From positions 1 to 23,545 of IMG/VR virus record IMGVR_UViG_3300009161_000236: DNA of 23,545 nucleotides. One strand, written 5' to 3'. Both the position numbers and the translations under genes were made by a program. Of the stretch, positions 9,899 to 18,121 are shown one piece after another (positions within the stretch are counted from its first letter, which is position 1; the number at the start of each line of letters is the position of its first letter). Below the pieces are notes generated by a model that saw only the letters and a list, made by a program, of their open reading frames with translations, ran no database searches and had not been told where the DNA came from. This DNA comes from a virus.

Positions 9899-10110
9899 CT
9901 CAAACTTTCGCCATGCAAGTGACGTGACATACTTGATGCCAAAACATTATCATTATGGCGAGTATTAATCAGCATGGCTGAAGCAACAGAGGCCAAATCC
10001 ATTGCCATTTTTCCTTCTTTGGGCCAAGTGGATTTACTTGCAATCGCAATGGCTGAATCCATTAATGATTGAAGGAATTCGGGGCAATTAAGGTCGATTT
10101 CAGTTTTCAT
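9895..10110 (-). CDS. Hypothetical small protein (71 aa)
   Basis: This short frame is the last gene of the leftward block, 26 bases after the glycosyltransferase stop. Its start is preceded by an A-rich leader (ACTAAAACAATT-ATG) like other starts in this window, and has no Shine-Dalgarno sequence. The product (MKTEIDLNCPEFLQSLMDSA...) looks mostly helical and has no recognised domain, signal peptide or membrane segment. Its stop codon overlaps the stop of the convergent gene by 4 bases. It fits the operon spacing and is probably real, but function cannot be given. Confidence 0.6.
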   Translation of the reverse strand: MKTEIDLNCPEFLQSLMDSAIAIASKSTWPKEGKMAMDLASVASAMLINTRHNDNVLASSMSRHLHGESLS

Positions 10111-10136
10111 AATTGTTTTAGTTTACGTTATGCTTA

Positions 10137-11186
10137 TTAAGCAGCTTTTATCCATCCAGCGGGAACTGACACCTTAAAGCCAGCAGCCTCAAGCTTGGCT
10201 TTCATCGTTTGATTGTCGCTTTTAAGCTCCGAAGCCAGCACATGAAGCCGCAACGAACCCTTTGCCAATTTAGCCTCCACAAGCTCCTTCAAGCCCGAAG
10301 GCTCCCCGCTCGCCACATCGCCAGCGGGAAGTGGCGTATGAGAACCCCCAACAATTCCCGGTGTTGGGGCTGCATGTGGCGTTGCAGTAACGTCCGGTTG
10401 ACACTCCCTTTCGGGAAATAGAAGGTTATCAAGGCTATCATCCTTGCAACCGTGAATAAGCACAGCCTCTTTGTTCACAAGGCCACCACGAAGGCGCACC
10501 GTGCGGTTAATCGGCTTAGGATCGCAAACAATGCCATCTTCTGTGCGGCGGAAATTGATCGTGTTCCATTGGTCTGCGATGAGGTTCGTATCAGCCATTC
10601 CAATACGGCGCAAGGAACCACGCAAATACACGTCAAAAGGCGGTTCAGGATTACGCGGCGGCGGCTTGCTCAAGTCAGCCACAAGCGCAGAAGATTCTGG
10701 ATGCGTGGACAAATTGGCTGGATAGATGCCAACGGCCATCATCATCTTGTCATTCGTGACGGTAATAAGCTCACCAGCACTAATCAATGGCAAATCAACA
10801 ACATTGCCCATACACTCGCGGCCTTTCTGCTTGTATTCTTTAACCAGCGTGTTCAGCCAGCCGTAGTCAATTGGACGCGCATCAAGCTCAAGCCACAAGA
10901 AGGGTTCTTTATTGCCGATATTCGCAAGGTGACGAACGGCGCTGACAAATAGCATGTTTACATCGGTGAACAGACCGAATTGATATTCGTAGCTCGTCTC
11001 AAAGCATTCAACACCACCAACGGAAGGGCGAATTTCATCGGCGGCTTGCTTAGCTTCAGCAGCGCACGATGGCGAGTGAAGAAAAACGATGCCGTGGTCA
11101 ATCAAGCCTCCGAAGTGGATAAGAGCTTTGACCATCTTTGGCAGACGGGTGACATCGTGAGTGGTTACGGGGATTACTACTTTCAT
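10137..11186 (-). CDS. Phage glycosyltransferase-like protein (GT-A type)
   Basis: This 349-residue protein begins MKVVIPVTTHDVTRLPKMVKAL, a typical first strand and helix of a GT-A glycosyltransferase. It has an acidic metal-site-like motif in FLWLELDARP (E100-L-D102), which plays the DxD-like role of coordinating the nucleotide-sugar metal in related phage enzymes. The region after about residue 260 is Pro/Ala/Gly-rich and low in complexity. It leads to a short C-terminal helical module (LKELVEAKLAKG ... LEAAGFKVSVPAGWIK) of unknown role. It lies 17 bases after the GT-B-like gene, in a cluster of three glycosyltransferases. The acceptor could be a virion protein, a host surface glycan or DNA; the sequence does not decide this. 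Confidence 0.75.
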   Translation of the reverse strand: MKVVIPVTTHDVTRLPKMVKALIHFGGLIDHGIVFLHSPSCAAEAKQAADEIRPSVGGVECFETSYEYQFGLFTDVNMLFVSAVRHLANIGNKEPFLWLELDARPIDYGWLNTLVKEYKQKGRECMGNVVDLPLISAGELITVTNDKMMMAVGIYPANLSTHPESSALVADLSKPPPRNPEPPFDVYLRGSLRRIGMADTNLIADQWNTINFRRTEDGIVCDPKPINRTVRLRGGLVNKEAVLIHGCKDDSLDNLLFPERECQPDVTATPHAAPTPGIVGGSHTPLPAGDVASGEPSGLKELVEAKLAKGSLRLHVLASELKSDNQTMKAKLEAAGFKVSVPAGWIKAA

Positions 11187-11203
11187 AAGTGGTGTAAGTT
11201 CTT

Positions 11204-12214
11204 TTATGCGATTCCAGCGTTTCGTTTTGCAACCGTAAACTTCTTTAGCTCAGGGTCAAGCATTACATTGTCAAACCACGAAGGAATCCGCTTGGCGTTG
11301 TAAGCGAGCAGTTCAGCCATTGCCTCGTCTTTGGTCAATTTCGGGTTATTCTGCCGCATGAATGTGATGACGACGCTAGGACTCATTTGCGACGGGCAAT
11401 CGGGATACTGCCACATGCCGGGAGGCGTTTCGTGCATATTCATCTCTGGCTTAGGCTTGGTTCGCTCTATAACGAGTTCTGGCGTGTCTCCAACGGCAGG
11501 CAGGGTCATGGAGCCATCGGCGCTGTATTGTGCGTTATTTGGGCTGGAATTGAACAAACAGTCGGGCAGCCATAAACAAACCTCCTGAATGCGAGGATGC
11601 TTCAATCCTTCCGCAATCGTCATACAGCTTGACTGGTTAGCGATTAGTAATGCGCTGCCAGCTATCACCTGCGCTGCAATCAAGAAATTCGCTGTTGGAT
11701 AGTATTCGACCTGTCCAAATCGCTGCTCAAATAGATCGTGCTCCGGCTTAGTTCCAAGAAATACCAATTTTTCGCCATAGTGCTCGACAATTTTGCGCCA
11801 AGGAAAGTGCGGATTTTCGTATCTGGTTGTTTTGTTGATAACCACACGTTCAGCCCATTTGGTGCTAGGTTTGGCTGTTAGCCACGGTTGCGAAACGTCT
11901 GGAAACGTGGAGATAAATCCATCTCGGATTGCCGCTTCAGCATGGTTTAGCGCAAGGCTTAAACCGTTTCCGTGGTAAGCATATTTTCGGAAGTTCTCGG
12001 AATGCCAGTCGATATGCTCGCCATTCCACGGGCGCACATCTTCAATGTATGGTTGCGCTTTTACAAGTGGTGCCACAACGTCAAAGCGACGCAGGATGCC
12101 AGCGGTTTGCCCGTTGTCGTAAAGATAGCAGATAGCTTTTTCGCCCTTGCTTTTGACGGTGGCTAATGAAAGAAAGAGGTCGCCTGCGTCTCCGCAGCCC
12201 GTGAATGATGTCAT
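11204..12214 (-). CDS. GT-B / heptosyltransferase-like glycosyltransferase
   Basis: The 336-residue product starts MTSFTGCGDAGDLFLSL, which fits the Gly-rich first loop of GT-B glycosyltransferases such as the GT9 type. The C-terminal half carries the nucleotide-sugar-binding style pattern: VFLGTKPEHDLF, then FLIAAQVIAGSALLIANQSSCMTIAEG and HPRIQEV. The ATG lies in an ATGA overlap with the stop of the HNH gene (12211-12214), preceded by CTTAAATACAA. Its tail (about 260-336) contains a PPGMWQYPDCPSQMSPSVVI stretch that I do not recognise. It is placed between the other two glycosyltransferases, which suggests they act on one glycan or modification. The donor sugar is unknown. Confidence 0.75.
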   Translation of the reverse strand: MTSFTGCGDAGDLFLSLATVKSKGEKAICYLYDNGQTAGILRRFDVVAPLVKAQPYIEDVRPWNGEHIDWHSENFRKYAYHGNGLSLALNHAEAAIRDGFISTFPDVSQPWLTAKPSTKWAERVVINKTTRYENPHFPWRKIVEHYGEKLVFLGTKPEHDLFEQRFGQVEYYPTANFLIAAQVIAGSALLIANQSSCMTIAEGLKHPRIQEVCLWLPDCLFNSSPNNAQYSADGSMTLPAVGDTPELVIERTKPKPEMNMHETPPGMWQYPDCPSQMSPSVVITFMRQNNPKLTKDEAMAELLAYNAKRIPSWFDNVMLDPELKKFTVAKRNAGIA

Positions 12215-12969
12215 TTGTATTTAAGTTCAGGATGTTTCTGAAGTGCCTTTTCTATGGTGCTGCCATTTTTCAATCTACTGTATATATTTTGTGGGGAAAT
12301 GCCTATAATTTCGGCCCATTCCGTCACACACCTTGAAATGCCGTTAAAATGCAAAATTCGCACTGCTCTTGTATTGCGAGCTTGCTCTAATGCCGTAGCC
12401 CATCGGCAGTTAGCGGGTTCATAATTACCATTCACATCAATTCTGTCTAAAGATTTTCCAAGCGGGCGCTCACCCATATCATGCAAAAAGCTCTCAAAAG
12501 AACTCATCCATTTATCGCATATGGTGATTCCACGCCCTCCGTAATGATGATAATTTTTAATGTTCTTGTTGGTGCATCGCGTAAGCATGGCATACCAACT
12601 TCTATAAGTTGGCGTTTCAAGTTTGCCGTGAGAATTTAGCCTTTGAGCGGCGTACTGTTTTTGCCTGCACCCGCAGGATGATGTATGCCAAGAAATAAGG
12701 TGATATTTGTTTACCTTTGTCTCATTGCCGCAATCACATCGGCATAAGAATAGGGGTATTTTGGGGTGTTTTCTTTCCACTTCACAAACAACAGTTAAAC
12801 GATTAAACCTCATTCCAGCAGAAACTCCAAGACGTAAATCGTCTTTATAGTTTGGATTTTTTAGGACGCCCACCTTTTCTGCCATTTTCTCGGCTTGCTT
12901 TTTTCTTGCTCTCACTGGTTGATTTTCCACCGATTTTTCCAGCCCTTGATGTATGTTGGTAGTTTCCAT
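12211..12969 (-). CDS. HNH endonuclease with N-terminal zinc knuckle
   Basis: In this 252-residue protein, residues 51-102 form a Cys-rich module (RFNRLTV, CRCDCG at 76-81, SCGC at 98-101) likely to bind zinc. Residues 124-200 show the phage HNH pattern WYAMLTRC, YGGRGI, SLDRIDVNGNYEPANCRWAT and EQARN. The C-terminal segment, 208-245 (CVTEWAEIIGISPQNIYSRL), looks like the helix-turn-helix found in homing endonucleases of the NUMOD type. It differs from the two HNH-AP2 genes in this window, so it is a separate family member. Its stop overlaps the start of the next glycosyltransferase gene as ATGA. It splits a glycosyltransferase cluster and is probably a selfish insertion. Confidence 0.88.
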   Translation of the reverse strand: METTNIHQGLEKSVENQPVRARKKQAEKMAEKVGVLKNPNYKDDLRLGVSAGMRFNRLTVVCEVERKHPKIPLFLCRCDCGNETKVNKYHLISWHTSSCGCRQKQYAAQRLNSHGKLETPTYRSWYAMLTRCTNKNIKNYHHYGGRGITICDKWMSSFESFLHDMGERPLGKSLDRIDVNGNYEPANCRWATALEQARNTRAVRILHFNGISRCVTEWAEIIGISPQNIYSRLKNGSTIEKALQKHPELKYK

Positions 12970-13000
12970 TCTTCATGCTTAGGATATTATGATTGGGTTA

Positions 13001-14356
13001 TCAAGATAAATCTTTTGTTTTTTCTCGGTATTCTCCTTGGTAATTTTCTCTGACAAAGTTCCAAGTTACCGTCTCATTATAACACTCAGGATTCGTGTGG
13101 CACCCTTGTACCCCTATATGCCAGCTTCTTGAAGCTGTTGGCACAAGGCATTTCAGACCATTTTTGGGCATCACGCGCAAATGAATGTTCCAATCGAATC
13201 CAGAAGGAGTTCCGTCCGCATTTCCGCTAGAATAATCTTCATCCCACCCCTGACGTAAGAACGTGCGCCATCTGTCGGCCCATGTCAGCCAAATGTTACC
13301 CGAAAATCCTTCATCGTAGGTAAATGTGGATGGGTCTTCATCGCTAGTTGGCCCAACATTCTTGGCGCAAATAGCGAGCGTTTTAGGCTGCGCTTGTTGA
13401 CGGGCCGATTCAAAGAACCGTAAAATGTCACTTGATGGAATGAAATCGTCCTCGGCCAAAATAACAGCGGTGGCTAATTGAAGGTCAAAAAGATTGTGGA
13501 ACAGGTTTTTTGGATTCTTCAATACCCCAAGCCTTTCAGGATTCACATGCTTAATTACCGGAACTGGACACTTTGCGGCAAAATCATCAATAACTTTGGT
13601 GATTTCGTCCAGTTTTTCACTTGGCTCGATGTAGAACTGAACCGATGTCACAAGCTCAAGATTCGTTTTTAGCCACGAAGCCAAAGTCTTATTGAGGTAA
13701 TCAACGCGATTGTAAGCAGTAAAAGCCAAAACGACGTTGTTGCTGACTAGGCGCTCGTAAACTGCTTTGCCGTGGGCGTAGCGTTCTTTGGAGTTGCTGA
13801 TGCGTGCTACTTCGTCTTCAACGCCGTAGTTTTGAGAAGGGTTTTTATGAATAAAGCCAAGATCAACAGTTCCGCCTTTAGAGGCATCCACATAACCCCA
13901 AGCCTTAGCTCTAGTCGTAAATTCGTTATCACAGTAAACTGACTTAAAATTTGGATGCCAAACGTAGCCAATCGTTTCGTAATAGCGGCGACTAATAATC
14001 GGATGGCAGATAAGCTCATCTTTGCGATGTTTGTCTCCAACGTGCAAAATATCGGCACCGTTTGCCATATATGAGCAAATAACCTCATCCCATCCTGAAA
14101 CTGGATGGAAGTCATCATCTAGCACCACAATAATATCACCCGTGGCATGTTTAGCCGCCTCATTCCACGCAGCGCATGCGGTCTTTGCGGGCGAAATCAC
14201 CGCATCAGGAAACGCAGCCTTGCAAGCCTCGTCGTCCGCATCAATGCAAGTGATGATTTCAATGTTTGCGCGATTTTCGGCGCTATCTAGCCAAAGCTGT
14301 TGGCATTTCTTTGCGGCATCTGCGCGGGCCGTGGCATGAATCAAACTTATAGTCAT
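13001..14356 (-). CDS. Dual-domain GT-A glycosyltransferase
   Basis: I take the ATG at 14356 (MTISLIHATAR); a GTG at 14374 would add six residues (MNHIYG). From the ATG, the product is 451 residues with two GT-A-like halves. The first contains ISLIHATARADAA and IIVVLDDDFHP (D80-D82), the second VVLAFTAYNRVDYLNKTL and AVILAEDDFIPS (E302-D304). The acidic triplets are the expected metal and nucleotide-sugar sites. A C-terminal region with WLTWADRWR and SRSWHIGVQG follows. Two catalytic-like centres in one chain could add two different sugars. It follows the terminase gene closely and is followed by an HNH insertion. It could act on capsid, tail or host surface glycans; the target is unknown. 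Confidence 0.8.
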   Translation of the reverse strand: MTISLIHATARADAAKKCQQLWLDSAENRANIEIITCIDADDEACKAAFPDAVISPAKTACAAWNEAAKHATGDIIVVLDDDFHPVSGWDEVICSYMANGADILHVGDKHRKDELICHPIISRRYYETIGYVWHPNFKSVYCDNEFTTRAKAWGYVDASKGGTVDLGFIHKNPSQNYGVEDEVARISNSKERYAHGKAVYERLVSNNVVLAFTAYNRVDYLNKTLASWLKTNLELVTSVQFYIEPSEKLDEITKVIDDFAAKCPVPVIKHVNPERLGVLKNPKNLFHNLFDLQLATAVILAEDDFIPSSDILRFFESARQQAQPKTLAICAKNVGPTSDEDPSTFTYDEGFSGNIWLTWADRWRTFLRQGWDEDYSSGNADGTPSGFDWNIHLRVMPKNGLKCLVPTASRSWHIGVQGCHTNPECYNETVTWNFVRENYQGEYREKTKDLS

Positions 14357-14386
14357 TCCGTAAATGTGGTTCACCTACCGTAAAAA

Positions 14387-16255
14387 TCAAGCGATACCTT
14401 GGTGCCAGCCACCGCCAATGCTGATATATGCGGGCCTCGTCTGCTGTTGCGGCTTACGATTAAAGTCATATGGCGGAAACAGCAGGTTGTTCGGATGCGT
14501 TTTTGAGGCTGGACGCGCTGCCGCAGCCTCATTGGAAGTCAATCCATGCCGCATTCTGGCTAGGTGAAGCGCAAGAAAAGTTGCATCCGCGAAGTCTGGA
14601 CTTTTCTTAGTCCTTAGCTTCATGTCGTACTTAGGCTCAATAGCAATCTTGCCGCTCGCCTCGGTGTATGATCTTGCCACCATTTCGCTCATCACGTCGG
14701 CAACAAGTCCCTTTAGCTGCCCTGTGCGGATTAGCTCTTTGCCAACCATCCAAAGCTCGGTTGCCATGTTCTTGAACCGCTCAAAGCCTCTACGGGTGTC
14801 GTTCTTACTAACCGGCTTGTCAGATGCTTTCTCGCTGAATTTGACGTTAAGAGCACCAAGCCCAATATCGCGGGCAAGTAGCGCCATAAACGGATCACCA
14901 CCGCCAGTTCCGTCAACGGCCAAATTGCGCACATCAACGCCATGCTCTTTGAGTTTTTCTTTGGTCAATTTCACCACCCATTCACTCTTATCAATAGAGG
15001 TATCGGTAACATCTTCGTCCAGCGAGTAGATTTTGATAAGCTCAAACACCTTTTGGACTTTGCCAATAAGCGGGTCTTCAGCTAGTCCGATTTTACCAAT
15101 GGCTAACGCGGCACGATCACCGCCATGCTTATAAGCAGGGTCAAGGCCAGCAACCATTGTCGGCACGTCAATCCAGCGTTTAACCTTTGCGCCAGCCTGC
15201 CATTTGATAATGTCGGCAGACGAGTAAATTGCATCCTTCTCGCCCGAAGTAATCCAGAACGCTTTGATTTGCTGGTAGTAGCCAGCGGTCTTTGTGCCGT
15301 TACGTTGAGCTTCTTTGAAGTCTTCAACTTTGAGCAAGCCCTTCCAGCGATTCCAGCCCTCAAGCACGTTAGGAGACTTCTCACCATCGAAACGGATGCA
15401 GAAACCTTTGTAGCCGTATTCCTCAAGCTCCGTCTCCCATTCTGGCGTATCTTCAGTGACAGTGTGCCATCCATTTTTAGGACGGCTAATTGCTCCATCA
15501 GGGCCAAAGATTGACGTAGGGTTGAAGCCAGCCACAAACCAGAACTCGTCGTTTCGTTTGAGGTTGCTTAGCGCCGTGCGAATCAGGCTATGATGCAGTT
15601 CGGCAAACTCATCACCCATCAGAATCAGCTTGGGAGATTTAATACCTTGAATCTTGGCGGCAGATGCCTTGGCTTGCGACTGCTCACCAACCACAAGTTC
15701 AATACCGCGAGTCTCGTCTTTATGATCCCCTACTTCGTAGCGAATCTTATTTTTGGAATCAATCAGCTTTCCCGGCATGTTGTCTTTGCCAAAGAAAGAC
15801 TCCATGTGTGACCAGCAGTTTTTGACATGGCCCCATACACGGCCCGAAGCGGCAGATGCGGTAATGGAAGTGACGAGAACCTTGGTGTTCTTTGGGTCAA
15901 TCCAAAACATCATAACGGCGATAAGTGCCATTGCGTGCGTCTTCCCGCTGCTGGCGCAACCGGCAATCGCGAGTATGCGATGACGCCTGAAATTGCGCAA
16001 AATCCTTAGCGCATTTGGGTTCCACTCGAAGGGCCAGATGCCCTTAGGGTCTTTGAATATGATGTCCGTTAAGCGGCAGAAATGTTCTTCCCAAGGTAGC
16101 AACTTGATGCCTTTTATGTCTTTCCATTTATCGTAATTACGCAAAACTCGTAATTCAATCATCCAGTCAGTATAAGTAATGAGCTTGCCCCTTGGCCCTT
16201 TTAACGGCGTGTGGACAATGCCATACTTTTTGATACTCTTTGCTCTGACTGCCAT
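14387..16255 (-). CDS. terL: Terminase large subunit
   Basis: The 622-residue packaging motor pumps phage DNA into the prohead and cuts it. The N-terminal ATPase has a Walker A at 99-106 (GCASSGKT) and a Walker B with catalytic acid in ILMGDEFAE (D215-E216). The C-terminal RNase H-like nuclease shows the three acidic positions expected: VAGLDPAYKHGGDRAAL, LAVDGTGGGDP and KSPDFADATFLALH. Length fits the family. The start ATG has no Shine-Dalgarno sequence. It lies 41 bases after dnaB in the same leftward block, rather than with the rightward virion-type gene. No small terminase subunit is recognisable in the window. The last about 40 residues are Pro/Gln-rich and probably disordered. Confidence 0.95.
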   Translation of the reverse strand: MAVRAKSIKKYGIVHTPLKGPRGKLITYTDWMIELRVLRNYDKWKDIKGIKLLPWEEHFCRLTDIIFKDPKGIWPFEWNPNALRILRNFRRHRILAIAGCASSGKTHAMALIAVMMFWIDPKNTKVLVTSITASAASGRVWGHVKNCWSHMESFFGKDNMPGKLIDSKNKIRYEVGDHKDETRGIELVVGEQSQAKASAAKIQGIKSPKLILMGDEFAELHHSLIRTALSNLKRNDEFWFVAGFNPTSIFGPDGAISRPKNGWHTVTEDTPEWETELEEYGYKGFCIRFDGEKSPNVLEGWNRWKGLLKVEDFKEAQRNGTKTAGYYQQIKAFWITSGEKDAIYSSADIIKWQAGAKVKRWIDVPTMVAGLDPAYKHGGDRAALAIGKIGLAEDPLIGKVQKVFELIKIYSLDEDVTDTSIDKSEWVVKLTKEKLKEHGVDVRNLAVDGTGGGDPFMALLARDIGLGALNVKFSEKASDKPVSKNDTRRGFERFKNMATELWMVGKELIRTGQLKGLVADVMSEMVARSYTEASGKIAIEPKYDMKLRTKKSPDFADATFLALHLARMRHGLTSNEAAAARPASKTHPNNLLFPPYDFNRKPQQQTRPAYISIGGGWHQGIA

Positions 16256-16296
16256 TCAGCAGCCATCTTTACGCAAATGTGAGAGTTTGCAAGGGG

Positions 16297-17664
16297 TTAT
16301 GCTTCTGCCATCGGCTCAAATCTAAAGAACCTGCCGTGTAGCGTTGCCTTCACGATCTTCAATCTCTCGCCGTTTCGATTCTTCTTGATGAAAAGGTTAC
16401 GGTCAAAATTCGGTTCCTCATCCTTCTTTTTCTCCCATGCCTTACCAGCGGGCTTTTCAGCCGTCTTTTGAATGATAATCAGGTTGTCGCTATCTTGCTC
16501 TATGGCTCGGCTTTCACGAACCTTGCCATCCTCGTTCAACTGGCTCGGCATGATAATATGAGCACCCGTCATCTTTGCGCATTGCTTGGCAGTCGCGGTG
16601 ATGTGAGCAACCTCACGCTCTCGATTCCCATTGCTGGTTTTGGACGTAAGGCAAAGCTGGATGTAGTCAATAGAGGCCACCAATTTCTGCCCTTGTTTGA
16701 GCTTCTTTGACCGTCTAGCAATGTCTCGACAAATCTGCTCAATGGTCTTGCCTGCCACATCTACGATGGAAATAGGCCACTTTGACAGCCTGCCAAGTTT
16801 AGCGCCGACACTTTGCTGCTCTGCTCGCGTGAGAATGCCATGCTTAAGATTGCCCGAATCAACACCTGATTGTGAGCAAAGCAGGCGTCCAGCTTCTTCC
16901 AAGGATGTCATCTCATAACTGTAAATAACCCCTACATGATCCTGCAAACAGGCCGATTCCACGAATTGACGCGCAAGGCAACTTTTGCCATCGCTGGATT
17001 CGCCAGCAATTACGGTCAAACGCCCCTCTTCCATGCCGCCAAGGTATTTATCAAAGCCAGCAAAGCCCGTTGAGATGCCGGGAATCTTGCCGGGGTTGGC
17101 GCAACGCTCCTCAATTCCATTCACAACATCGGTCAAAAGCTCTCCAATCGGACGAAACGGCAAATCAGCGCTAGAATCATCATTCACAGCCTCACAGACG
17201 AGCTTCGTCACATGCTGGAGTGCATCAGTAGCGGAAGCGCCATCGACCTCTGTAAACGCCTGTAAATGGGCTATACCAGATGCTAAAGCGCCTATCATCT
17301 GACGAAACGTGAACTTATCCCGAATAATCGTTAAGTAATACGAATAATGCGAGGTTGTCGGAACAAGCGTGTAAAGCTCGCTAATAAACGCAGCGCCACC
17401 GACAATATCCAGCTTATTCGCATTTCTGAGAGCGTGAGTAAGCGATATTTGGTCAACCGGCTTACCAGCGGCGAATAGGCCGATAATCGACGCAAGAATC
17501 ACCCTGTTTGCGTGATAATACAGCATCTCAGCGTGTGGCGCTTCATCGCAAAGACTTGGACGCTGCAATAGACATGACAAAACCGCATGCTCTGTTTCTT
17601 GATCGCATGGTAAAGCCCTGTTTAGAGAAGCTAAAATCTCTTCAGTGGAGGCTGGCTTATCCAT
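16297..17664 (-). CDS. dnaB: Replicative DNA helicase, DnaB type
   Basis: This hexameric helicase unwinds DNA at the phage fork. I start it at ATG 17664 (MDKPASTEEILASLN), giving 455 residues; the longer open frame up to 17745 reads through the HNH gene and looks unlike DnaB. The N-terminal primase-interaction domain is marked by CDQETEHAVLSCLL. The RecA-like domain has ISTGFAGFDKYLGGMEEG, Walker A GESSDGKS at 221-228, Walker B VASIDYIQL and the later MPSQLNEDGKVRES and IEQDSDNLIII motifs. The start overlaps the stop of the HNH-AP2 gene by 8 bases (ATGGATAA). A related copy of its first 19 codons lies upstream at 18127-18183, cut off by the HNH gene, so the present 5' end is probably a replacement. 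Confidence 0.95.
   Translation of the reverse strand: MDKPASTEEILASLNRALPCDQETEHAVLSCLLQRPSLCDEAPHAEMLYYHANRVILASIIGLFAAGKPVDQISLTHALRNANKLDIVGGAAFISELYTLVPTTSHYSYYLTIIRDKFTFRQMIGALASGIAHLQAFTEVDGASATDALQHVTKLVCEAVNDDSSADLPFRPIGELLTDVVNGIEERCANPGKIPGISTGFAGFDKYLGGMEEGRLTVIAGESSDGKSCLARQFVESACLQDHVGVIYSYEMTSLEEAGRLLCSQSGVDSGNLKHGILTRAEQQSVGAKLGRLSKWPISIVDVAGKTIEQICRDIARRSKKLKQGQKLVASIDYIQLCLTSKTSNGNREREVAHITATAKQCAKMTGAHIIMPSQLNEDGKVRESRAIEQDSDNLIIIQKTAEKPAGKAWEKKKDEEPNFDRNLFIKKNRNGERLKIVKATLHGRFFRFEPMAEA
17608..17664 (-). repeat. Diverged direct repeat of the dnaB start, copy 2
   Basis: This is the copy that forms the present 5' end of dnaB. It is related to 18127-18183 with about 65% base identity, no gaps and the reading frame kept. 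The 15-base identical core is at 17619-17633. Confidence 0.8.
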
Positions 17665-18121
17665 TGAACTTAAATTCCCCGTGGTATTTTGCGCTTGCAG
17701 CCAAATATGCCGCGCTGGCGTCTTTTGGATCGGCGTATAAACCAAGCGATATGCCCTTTCTATTCAGACCAATTCTAGCTACCCACTTCTGCGTACGCTT
17801 ATGCCAAAAAACACCCTTATATCCACTTGTGTTGTTAGACTGCTTGCCTCGGTTGCAGTGATTTTGAGAATTTGTGGCCAAGCGTAAATTACACTTACGA
17901 TTATCTAACTTGTTTCCATTGATGTGGTCAACCTGAAGGCCTTCGGGAAACCCCATTATCTGACGGTGCATGTAAATAGAATGCCTTATCTTGTTTTTTT
18001 GCTTGCTTTGAGTGAATGCGTAGCCTTTCGACATAAAATACCACTTATATTGAGACAAAGATTCAAAATCCTCATCATCCACAATTGCCTCTTTTCCTTT
18101 TGAGAGTGAGATTATTTTCAT
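17657..18121 (-). CDS. HNH-AP2 homing endonuclease inserted at the dnaB start
   Basis: This 154-residue protein has an HNH region (MHRQI at 51-55, QVDHINGN at 63-70, then KLDNRKCNLRLATNSQNHCNR) and one C-terminal AP2 DNA-binding domain at about 97-150 (SGYKGVFWHKRTQKWVARI ... ISLGLYADP, AYLAASAKYHGEF). It is a short relative of the protein at 8640-9341. Its ATG overlaps the TGA of the orphan dnaB leader (18118-18121) and its TAA overlaps the real dnaB start (17657-17664), so it is wedged between two copies of the same N-terminus and coupled to both. This is the arrangement expected of a homing element that brought in the dnaB 5' end of a donor phage. Its cut site is not visible directly. Confidence 0.92.
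   Translation of the reverse strand: MKIISLSKGKEAIVDDEDFESLSQYKWYFMSKGYAFTQSKQKNKIRHSIYMHRQIMGFPEGLQVDHINGNKLDNRKCNLRLATNSQNHCNRGKQSNNTSGYKGVFWHKRTQKWVARIGLNRKGISLGLYADPKDASAAYLAASAKYHGEFKFNG

Noticed and set aside
9447-9968. 173-residue rightward frame overlapping the zinc-ribbon gene
   Set aside because: It is in another frame of 9338-9898, which has the ordered Cys pairs and the coupled start. The alternative has no motif.
10452-10952. 166-residue rightward frame opposite the GT-A-like gene
   Set aside because: It is antisense to a recognisable glycosyltransferase and has no domain or start signal.
12970-13000. Orphan start of the GT-B gene upstream of the 12211-12969 HNH gene, by analogy with dnaB
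   Set aside because: The 31-base gap shows no convincing match to the 12214 start (MTSFTGCGDAGD). Short shared words look like chance.
16256-16296. Hairpin GCAAA...TTTGC between dnaB and terminase as a terminator
   Set aside because: The stem is only five bases with an 8-base loop and no T-run, so it is too weak to call.
17665-17745. Extended N-terminus of the dnaB frame (extra 27 residues)
   Set aside because: It runs inside the HNH-AP2 coding sequence and does not look like DnaB. The ATG at 17664 gives a normal DnaB N-terminus that matches the orphan leader.
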